Below, in pieces: positions 60,201-64,000 of a stretch of 64,000 nt of DNA. Position 1 is the first letter of the stretch, and each line of letters starts with the position of its first letter. A program made the translations under genes and the position numbers. Source of the stretch: Rahnella sp. AA (GTDB lineage: Bacteria > Pseudomonadota > Gammaproteobacteria > Enterobacterales > Enterobacteriaceae); the NCBI RefSeq assembly GCF_002834385.1, contig NZ_PITQ01000004.1:429158-493157 (forward strand). The letters run 5' to 3'. The notes under the pieces were generated by a model that did not search any database, was not told the origin of the DNA, and saw nothing but the letters and a program-made list of their open reading frames with translations.

Positions 60201-61492
60201 CCATCGTTCTCAACCCGCCCGTCAGCGGTCACCGTAACATTTTGAGTTTGTGCGCCGAGCGTTCCGCTGTTTTTAACATCGTTTGTGCTGGTAACCCGTA
60301 TTTGCGTCCTGGCAATCAGCGTGCCGCTGTTATTCACCTCCCCCTGACTTGCAAGCTGAAGGTTATCCTGCGAGGCCACCGTGCCGCCGTTGCCGATCTC
60401 CCCTCCACTTTTCAGTTGCATCTCATTTTGCGAAGAAAGTGTTCCGGTATTACTGATCCCCTGGTTTGAGATCAGGGTCAGTTCCCGGCTGCTGTCGATA
60501 CTGCCGCTGTTTTCGATACGGCCATCCGCGGTAACAACGACTGTGCCGGCCACCGAACCGATATTCCCGTCATTGCGCACCCCGACGCCATGTTCAGTGC
60601 CAACCAGCCGGATTTTATTGGCGTACATTCCACCCAGGTGCGCGACATCCACGGCGACCTGCGGGCGGGTGCTGCTTTCCTCACTTTGCTTTTCAATTTT
60701 CTGATGAGTGATATCAACTTTATTACGCCCGGTCGTGACGTTGAGTTCGTTAGCCCAAATCCCGGCATTGATCTTTGTCGTTCGGGCAATAATGTCCGTG
60801 TAATCCTGCCGCGAACTGTCCATACCCGCGCCATTAACAGTCACTTCGCCACGCTCGACGCTATATCCCGTCAGCGATCCTTTATTGATCAGCACCTGGC
60901 CCGTCGTCAGCGTCGTCCAGTTGGCGTTGATAAAACCGCAACCACTACACGTAATGCCCGAAGGGTTCGCGATAACTACCTGTGCTTTCTGCCCGGCGAC
61001 TTCGATGATGCCACTGAGCTGGCTTGGGTTTCGGGAGTTCACCTCATTTAAGATGATTTTCGCTTCCCCTTTAGCCAGCCACGGATTGGCCTCTACCCAT
61101 CCCCCGGTGGCTGTCTGGATCTGCTTGTGCGAGTTATTCAGAATGGCGCCTTTCTGGTCAACATCGAACTGGCTGTAAACATTGCGTGATACGCCCGCCG
61201 CACTTGGCGTCTGAATATTGACCTGAGGCGTGCCGTTGCTGCTGGTCATTACCGTAGGCTGCTGATTTTTGGGTGCCCCCTCGTCCGCAATAATTTGCGC
61301 CTGTGCCGGGTACACGGCCCCAAGCGCAAACATCAGGCTGAGTTTCAGGGCAGACAGTTTTCCAATGCGCTGACGGTGAGTATGACCAATACCAGAAGAA
61401 GGTGAACCGTGTGCAGCACGGGCAATATCAGCGACGACCATCAGCATGCCGCGTGCCTGGTTGAACACGATACGGTATAGATTCTTATTCAT
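50891..61492 (-). CDS. cdiA: CdiA contact-dependent growth inhibition effector (FHA-family TpsA)
   Basis: This 3,533-residue exoprotein is exported through CdiB. In order: an extended signal peptide (MNKNLYRIVFNQARGMLMVV, 1-24) with a hydrophobic core and cleavage near AQA-Q (about 65); the TPS domain with NPSGITCSGCGF (176-187) including Cys182 and Cys185; filamentous-haemagglutinin beta-helix repeats, including an 82-85-residue higher-order repeat at about 950-1300; a conserved central domain at about 2030-2180 (KRLGDGFYEQ, DMVWLVAQ); FHA-2 repeats with GNDLTI-type motifs to about 2900; a pretoxin region; VENN at 3227-3230; and a toxin end of about 130 residues. A toxin-type change in composition begins near 51,330. 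The start follows a weak AGGGAT site. Confidence 0.95.
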   Translation of the reverse strand: MNKNLYRIVFNQARGMLMVVADIARAAHGSPSSGIGHTHRQRIGKLSALKLSLMFALGAVYPAQAQIIADEGAPKNQQPTVMTSSNGTPQVNIQTPSAAGVSRNVYSQFDVDQKGAILNNSHKQIQTATGGWVEANPWLAKGEAKIILNEVNSRNPSQLSGIIEVAGQKAQVVIANPSGITCSGCGFINANWTTLTTGQVLINKGSLTGYSVERGEVTVNGAGMDSSRQDYTDIIARTTKINAGIWANELNVTTGRNKVDITHQKIEKQSEESSTRPQVAVDVAHLGGMYANKIRLVGTEHGVGVRNDGNIGSVAGTVVVTADGRIENSGSIDSSRELTLISNQGISNTGTLSSQNEMQLKSGGEIGNGGTVASQDNLQLASQGEVNNSGTLIARTQIRVTSTNDVKNSGTLGAQTQNVTVTADGRVENDGEVISSQGKLSVSAKKGIRNNGTFSSQSSGVLTSGAEFNSSGTLYTLNDIHIEAAGSLNNSGVIFSQGDAQLVSSTDIRNSGTLLSHNNASLTSAGDIFNSGSQAAAGHLQLQSASLHSTQGSQLAAGVLADGSLGNSGDLRLTTTGELLAQGQNLAAGDFTAHGLGIDLSGSQTQALNITVDAQTANLLTQNAQVFAQNNLTALTATTLDNDGGTLSANSLSLSAFNLSNQSGDILQFGNDALLLEHAGQINNTSGRIASNGENLTLRSALINNQQGQIIHAGSGDFHLQAQTLRADGGQLLSNGRLDLQGGDFVLDGATTSAQKITLDSENLSHRGGQMIQNGSGEMTVTVHQRIDNQGGILAANGGLHIRAAALDNQNGSVIAASEGSLTLSVSGEVNNQQGELAASQNLTLEASLLSNHQGWISAVGGDARLHTSEAIDNSEGLIEATNGLDLISAGLNNQTGQLVGGNVSIGLSAFALNNTRGVIAASERLRINSGFINNDEGLLQSPGDMDINTHDQTLSNRNSGETGGILSGGALNISSGGMDNQQGLLVGKNAYLQTGDLNNQGGQLIALQSLTLSSQVLNNEAGLLQSTGDMLIDTHGQRLSNRNSGEMGGIFSEGALTLFSDALDNVSGVLVSMGNAVLSTGSVDNRGGQLVSWNQFTLNSQTLNNAGGLLQSAGNMVVDTQGNALSNNDGGEINSQGELRIHSAALDNQKGLIASAAGLTLGSDSLNNFQGTVLSYQDLSATTLALNNQGGIIQALGNITLNTQGRQLDNRNDGFVGSEGSLRLFSGDVLNSTGALYSAADAAFEFTLLDNRGGQVAAQKSLGLSGAVINNDDGGLIQSGDTLALSGDTLSNHNSGDAGGITSQAAMTIKSGGFDNSAGVVIAGASLELDSTILNNQSGILVAQQALNARTFGLNNNNGLVQSGGDFQWNAQQGAVNNQDGTLYSLNSFQLSGGSLNNKSGTFGAKGDMVLNVTDVDNSAAGRIISEHQMALYSAAVNNQQGQIQAVGDLLLESAQDIIDNTRGLIRSGANLTLDALALINNSTQDNNLGIEGQSVSLNTGTLDNQHGSILADKQLSITNAAKLDNRDGLLSAGDTLQLQGLSLNLVNTHGIVQAGNLLDIHADTLGGDGQLLSLNDFNITSVRNFTNSGEVIANGNLTFTTSGDVTNSGEFLAGQKLDLHATNLTNTLEGEFNAGQDWLTVTQTLTNYGLIDGVHTRLQAGTLNNIGTGRIYGDAVSVQAVTFNNLAQNGKAAVLAGREQVEIGVQTLNNRDHALIYSGGTLSIGGTLDATHQATGRATTVNNRSATIESADSMWISAGKINNINEHFSTELVTLSVEEMKEYQLKGFDTRWQEDEIQITNSEVNFLHTPESADDDYTEFDFTRTEQETQILTSDPAQIIAGGNLIINADQLLNDKSQIIAGGTLAITAKKVDNVEVAGEHLTTDIGTAIHYYRKRNKGRDSQKSDNTPYTPPAVIQTIAIKPGTLVDHGKVTGNTLVIANGTTAQAHAALGYSGSVSNTVDGSDVVAAFTANSTAISSITPGDVSIVQPVVLNPGQVFDVRANVNPQQGEAVQNVIRMVGVNTNLPDNSLFVTHPEAGSHYLVETDPRFTQQKPFMGSDYMLNVLLPKVQQPEDMFKRLGDGFYEQRLVREQVVALSGQRYLEGYSNDEEQFKGLMDAGITFAQQYNLRLGVALTPEQMSLLTSDMVWLVAQNVTLPDGSVQQVLVPQVYARVKPGDVNGSGALLAGNNVSLKLDGDLLNSGTIAGREVVQLSADNITNQGGRIQGADISLQARTDINNFGGTVMAQDSLFASAGRDINISSSTRTAQSTNGINSFERTTLDRVAGLYVQGNDGLLVLQAGRDLNVTAAQIVNSGENSITQLVAGRDLTLNTVTTGSRDSLIWNKNNSLNQGDRQDVGSEIIGNGAVILSAGNDLNARAATIAAGDELKLFAGNDMSIVSGESQHDLDERHQTTGSGFLSKTTTTTRDQFDITTAQSSNLSGDSITMIAGNNLLVQGSSVVGENDVALLAGNDLTITGATERSTESHESLEKKSGFSGSGGIGISYGTQSLKTTDDAQSLTNFGSTVGSVGGDVTLGAGNNLSVVGSDLIAGQDMALSGKNVSIMAAEEQNSQTHKMEQQTSGLTLALSGSVGSAASGAVETVQQAKDADSGRLAALEGVQAVLSGAGAVQAGRLSEAQGNDPANNNAIGISLSYGSQSSSSSQYSEQHTSQGSTLMAGDNLNITAFGDGIKGSSGDITVQGSQIQTGKDLTLDANRDINLISGLNTQLTTGENESQGGTFGVGIGVGQGGWGISISASGNKSSGSESGNGTTHSETTLDAGGGVTLISGRDTNLIGAQVSGESIKADIGRDLTLISEQDSDHYESEQKSASAGGSISFGGGSGSISLSKDQMYSNYDSVTDQTGMFAGKGGFDITVGNHTQLDGAVIASTAQADKNRLDTGTLEFSDIQNKADFETEHQGIGISTGGGSAGDQFIGNMASNLLANGGNDGHADSTTHAAISDGTIVIRDQGNQTQNVDDLSRDAEHANQSLSPIFDKEKEQQRLQEVQLIAEIGNQVADIARTEGAIAATNVAKDKMNNVTDADRAKAEGQWTEDHPGKTPTADDINSQIYETAYNQAFTDSGFGTGGSVQRGIQAATAAIQGLAGGDLTAAVANGAAPYIAKMIADSTDDLAARALAHAAVNAAIAAAQGNNALVGAGGAVTGELLGMIAVEAYGKPVSELSETEKQTVSALATLAAGLAGGLIGDSSSDAIAAAQAGKVTVENNYLHADDEKARQDAKWSLPYLEGEKKEQAEKLITELNAKDKALDAALEQACQTLSSAGCQAMRQDLVAAGKSYDEIIYGTGFSTLEAVYGEGAEKVDSLMWQYATADAKAVRDSTIQAMASSYDLSLEEAEALYDGMTFIHGAAAIGGAVYGLKGGVASESEIGVPVSKSNNPLSPVQQRDAFGNEIYYRSMSEEHFEMLQRTGVLPATGETSISPVLSYSSKYDGIAVKFTLAPSTSAMLQEIGIAANKPASVQLPNLSTQTGKWNQTNARFKIEGGQMSTQLGQGSALDIFNSNIIQFNKIH
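51803..51814 (-). other. VENN motif of CdiA
   Basis: Residues 3227-3230 read VENN inside KVTVENNYLHADDE. In CDI proteins of enterobacteria this motif marks the boundary between the conserved delivery region and the swappable C-terminal effector, and 303 residues follow it here. Confidence 0.95.
57590..58720 (-). repeat. Higher-order tandem repeat inside cdiA (about 246-255 bp period)
   Basis: Five successive modules carry a signature like LSNRNSGE-GG, preceded by GDM-I-T and LL-S. Repeat starts recur near 57603, 57849, 58101, 58356 and 58611, spaced 246, 252, 255 and 255 bases (82-85 residues). The last two protein copies read NRNSGETGG and NRNSGEMGG. It sits in the beta-helical shaft at about residues 950-1300. 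Confidence 0.8.
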
Positions 61493-61514
61493 GCGATATC
61501 CCTATTTTATGAAT

Positions 61515-62027
61515 TTATTCAGCGATGGGATGGCGTAGCCACCACTCGCGGGCAGTTGACGCGCTGACCTTCGCGCCCTTCCAGTTGATAACTCTCAACC
61601 CACGCGTGGCACCGTGCTGATAAAGCGAACGCACGCAGGCATCGGGGAAAACGTGACGACGGACTAAGTGATACATTTGGCGGGTATCACCAAACGGGGC
61701 AATCCAGTCGCCAAACCACATGCGGTCACCGCTATTCCAATCCTCAGCGGGAAAATTGGCGACCGAACGGGTCAGATAGCGTCGTTCCGCATCTTCATCC
61801 AGCCATGCCCAGCTCAAAAAAAAGACAGGGTTTTCCTGGCGTGAAACCAGAACGTATTGCTGACTTTTGATGACGGGTAATAGCTGCGTTTGTAAATGAT
61901 GAACGGGTAAGTCGCGGTGCATCGGCGAGTGCATCCACAACCAGACGGAGGCACCAAACACCTCGGCTTCACTTTCTTCGCCACCAAAAATCAGCGGTGA
62001 TTTAATTTCAAATTCATCTATTCTCAT
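61515..62027 (-). CDS. cdiC: CdiC, toxin-activating lysine acyltransferase (HlyC family)
   Basis: This 170-residue protein is a HlyC-type acyltransferase that moves a fatty acyl group from acyl-ACP to a Lys of the substrate protein. The core motifs are close to HlyC: LWMHSPMHRDLPV with the catalytic His37 (HlyC His23), YVLVSRQENPVFFLSWA, and AEDWNSGDRMWFGDWIAPFGD with Asp107 (HlyC Asp92). GAGAGGG precedes the ATG, 13 bases after cdiB; cdiA follows 22 bases later. CDI loci with this gene between cdiB and cdiA have been described as class IV systems in which CdiA is lipidated; that role is inferred here from family and position. Confidence 0.93.
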   Translation of the reverse strand: MRIDEFEIKSPLIFGGEESEAEVFGASVWLWMHSPMHRDLPVHHLQTQLLPVIKSQQYVLVSRQENPVFFLSWAWLDEDAERRYLTRSVANFPAEDWNSGDRMWFGDWIAPFGDTRQMYHLVRRHVFPDACVRSLYQHGATRGLRVINWKGAKVSASTAREWWLRHPIAE

Positions 62028-62040
62028 TACCGGTACCCTC

Positions 62041-63825
62041 TCAGTACTGCCAGTTCAGATTGAATCCAAACGTTGCAGGATCGGTCTGGAATCCTTCTGG
62101 TTTGGAGAAAGGAACACCGGCAAAAAAGTCGTATCCGATGTGGAATGCGTTCCCACGAAGACCGGCGACGCCACCAGCCAGATGTTTGCCGACCAATAAA
62201 TCGCTGCCGTGCCCGCCCACCTCGCCGTAATCGGCACCGAGATAGAGCTCAATGCCCCCCACCGGGGTATACCAGCCCATGTCATTACGCACATACCAGC
62301 CACGGTCAGCGCTCAGCGTGCGCTGACCGTCAAAGCCGCGCACCGTCCAGCGGCCACCGAGAGAGAATTGATCCTGAGGCGTCAGCGGCGTATTGCTGAA
62401 CTGGCGCTGATATTGCGTGCTAAAATGCAGGTTCTGATTTAACAACGTGAAAGGCAGCTCAATCTGAACGTTTGCCTGGAGAATTTTACTGAGGGCAGTC
62501 GCGTCGCCGAAGCTCTCCTCCGGCGCATTCATCGCACCAAACCAACGCGTACCCCGCTGATAGCTGATCCCTGAATCGAGCGTCGCCTGTGCGATCGAGT
62601 GACGGTGCTGCAGGCCCAGTTTCCAGGCGGAGGTACGGCGTCGCTGAACTTCAACTTCAGTATCATCGATGTAGTTTTTAGAACCCCGGGTCAGCACGTC
62701 GTAAGTCAGCGTGGTTTTGCTTAACCCGCTGCGCTGAATAACGTGGCTAAGCTGGAAATCGAGATTGTCGCTTTTTCCGCTGTAGCGGTAATCGCTGTTT
62801 AAGCCCGCGACATTTTGGTGATAGTCGTAGCTGCTGAACGTCACGCCCGTCGTCCAGTATCCGAACGGCACGGAGTAGTGCGCGGTGACGTTGCTGGAAC
62901 CCTTATCACCGGGTGCAAGTACGCTGCCGGAACCTGAAATGTAGAACAGATCGCTGAGCGAGAAAGGGTTATCGACCGAAAGTGTCAGACCGCCCTGATA
63001 GCGCCCGGTGCTGTCGGTACCGGAATCGTCCAGCGAGGCCGCCAGCCGCCAGTGCCTGAGTTGCTGCCAGTTCAGCGCGATATCACTTTCCCCCGGCCGT
63101 TGTGTCGGAACAATCTCCATGCTGGCCTGCACGGTCGGCAACCTTTGCAGGTTCTCTAAGCCCTGTTCGATATCACGCAGATCCAGCACATTGCCGTGAT
63201 GGGGAGGAAAGGCACTGTAAAGACGGAGGTAGTGGCCGCTGTCAGGTGTCAGTTTCACCTCCCCGACTTTCCCGGTCACCACAGTCAGTTGAAGCGTTCC
63301 TTTCGTCAGGTCCTGCGCAGGCGCCAGTACGCGGGTCGTCACATATCCGCTGTCTACAAGACGGTTTTGCAGCGCCCCCATTAGCAGATTTATGCCCTGC
63401 CCGCCCAGACAGCGCCCCTGCGCCCGGGCAGCAATATGCTGGAGCGGAAGCCAGTGCGGCAGCGCGTCTGCTCCGGTCAGCACAACATGACTGATCGGGA
63501 AACACGGGGTTTCAATCGGGAAATCCAGAGATCCTGAACGAATTTTTGCGGATTGTAGCCGCACATCCGGCACCGGCGGTGTCAGCTCCTGTTCAATCGC
63601 TTTCTGGCGTTCTTGCTGAAGAATAAGCTGACGATCGTTTTCCGTTGCCGCAAAAACTTGCGAATAAAAAAGTAGAGAAGGAAATATTAATATCCCAAAT
63701 AAAACATGGCTGTTTGATGCATTTTTTTTATGTAAAAAGCGGGCATAATCCATTATATGTTTCATTCCAAAATAATCGTCTGCAAAAAAAACCTCTGCCA
63801 CGGGAAAAAGATTTATTAAAAACAT
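62041..63825 (-). CDS. cdiB: CdiB, TpsB/Omp85-superfamily outer-membrane transporter
   Basis: This 594-residue two-partner transporter exports CdiA across the outer membrane. A hydrophobic signal core [22 protein letters not shown] is followed by mature [14 protein letters not shown] domains at about 105-250 ([28 protein letters not shown]), and a 16-strand barrel with the VRGFDGQ motif of loop L6 at about residue 495 and a terminal Tyr. The start is uncertain: ATG 63825 has GAGG ten bases upstream but makes an unusually long N region of about 40 residues; ATGs at 63765 and 63753 are alternatives. It is the first gene of cdiBCAI. Confidence 0.93.
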   Translation of the reverse strand: MFLINLFPVAEVFFADDYFGMKHIMDYARFLHKKNASNSHVLFGILIFPSLLFYSQVFAATENDRQLILQQERQKAIEQELTPPVPDVRLQSAKIRSGSLDFPIETPCFPISHVVLTGADALPHWLPLQHIAARAQGRCLGGQGINLLMGALQNRLVDSGYVTTRVLAPAQDLTKGTLQLTVVTGKVGEVKLTPDSGHYLRLYSAFPPHHGNVLDLRDIEQGLENLQRLPTVQASMEIVPTQRPGESDIALNWQQLRHWRLAASLDDSGTDSTGRYQGGLTLSVDNPFSLSDLFYISGSGSVLAPGDKGSSNVTAHYSVPFGYWTTGVTFSSYDYHQNVAGLNSDYRYSGKSDNLDFQLSHVIQRSGLSKTTLTYDVLTRGSKNYIDDTEVEVQRRRTSAWKLGLQHRHSIAQATLDSGISYQRGTRWFGAMNAPEESFGDATALSKILQANVQIELPFTLLNQNLHFSTQYQRQFSNTPLTPQDQFSLGGRWTVRGFDGQRTLSADRGWYVRNDMGWYTPVGGIELYLGADYGEVGGHGSDLLVGKHLAGGVAGLRGNAFHIGYDFFAGVPFSKPEGFQTDPATFGFNLNWQY

Positions 63826-63946
63826 AAAAATACTGCCTCGGTTAAATTAATTAACCCATTCATACAGTTAGAATTATATATTTTATATCATCTCGCGACC
63901 GGGTCAGTTCCTGACGGAATCATATTTGAATACAGACGAGTGTTAT
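63826..63946. promoter_or_regulatory. Probable promoter region of the cdi operon
   Basis: This AT-rich non-coding stretch upstream of cdiB contains runs such as TATATTTTATATC on the plus strand near 63872-63890 and a short dyad GGTCAGTTCCTGACG near 63902-63915. No factor site was recognised. Confidence 0.4.
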
Positions 63947-64000
63947 ATGTTTGATTTATCTTTTTTTCAATTTTTTAGAGATTTATTTACCATTAATAAC
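63947..64000 (+). CDS. Possible start of a gene running off the window
   Basis: An open frame begins with ATG at 63947 and reads MFDLSFFQFFRDLFTINN to the window end with no stop. It would be divergent from cdiB. The upstream bases show no strong Shine-Dalgarno sequence and 18 codons are too few to identify it. Confidence 0.25.
   Translation, partial: MFDLSFFQFFRDLFTINN

Overview
The window is a stretch of chromosome from an enterobacterium. Gene content, gene order and protein similarity follow the E. coli 17 min region (ybhC, pgl, ybhA, mod, gal, gpmA, aroG, zitB, pnuC, nadA, tRNA-Lys, tol-pal, cyd, suc, sdh, gltA, nei). Several differences point to a non-Escherichia member, probably Yersiniaceae such as a Rahnella/Serratia-type organism: a pcp gene next to nei, no mngRAB between cydA and sucD, only lysine tRNAs in the tRNA cluster, and a very large two-partner secretion locus at the right end. 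The genus is an inference from recognition, not from a search.

Layout. 1-6.2 kb: tail of an MDR oxidoreductase, a DJ-1/PfpI-type protein, lipoprotein YbhC, a chemoreceptor behind a flagellar sigma-28 promoter, 6-phosphogluconolactonase, and the HAD phosphatase YbhA. 6.3-6.9 kb: an inserted pair of small divergent HTH regulators. 6.9-12.6 kb: molybdate block (modC, modB, modA, acrZ on the minus strand; modE, modF on the plus strand) with a ModE box before modA. 12.6-14.5 kb: an 8-TM half-size DHA2-like membrane protein divergent from a LysR regulator. 14.5-19 kb: galETKM with two GalR-type operators. 19-25.6 kb: psiF-like gene, Fur-boxed gpmA, an acetyltransferase, TyrR-boxed aroG, ybgS, zitB, pnuC and NadR-boxed nadA. 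25.9-26.4 kb: three identical tRNA-Lys(UUU) genes behind a stable-RNA-like promoter. 26.4-32.1 kb: ybgC-tolQRAB-pal-cpoB. 32.3-35.4 kb: cydABX-ybgE. 36-46 kb: sdhCDAB-sucABCD. 47-48.2 kb: gltA. 48.3-49.7 kb: nei and pcp.

49.9-63.8 kb (minus strand) is the accessory highlight: cdiB - cdiC - cdiA - cdiI - DUF4279-like gene. It is a contact-dependent growth inhibition locus of the type carrying a HlyC-family lysine acyltransferase (CdiC) between transporter and effector. CdiB exports the 3,533-residue CdiA, CdiC probably lipidates it, the AT-rich region after the VENN motif encodes the toxin, and the next gene is the expected immunity protein. A second small gene downstream looks like an extra or orphan immunity gene. 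The toxin and immunity families are not ones I can name, so this is the best candidate for something undescribed.

The housekeeping genes work together in central metabolism and the envelope: galactose to the hexose pool, lower glycolysis, pentose phosphate entry, the TCA cycle, electron delivery to cytochrome bd oxidase, NAD synthesis, aromatic amino acid entry, molybdate supply, and Tol-Pal envelope constriction.
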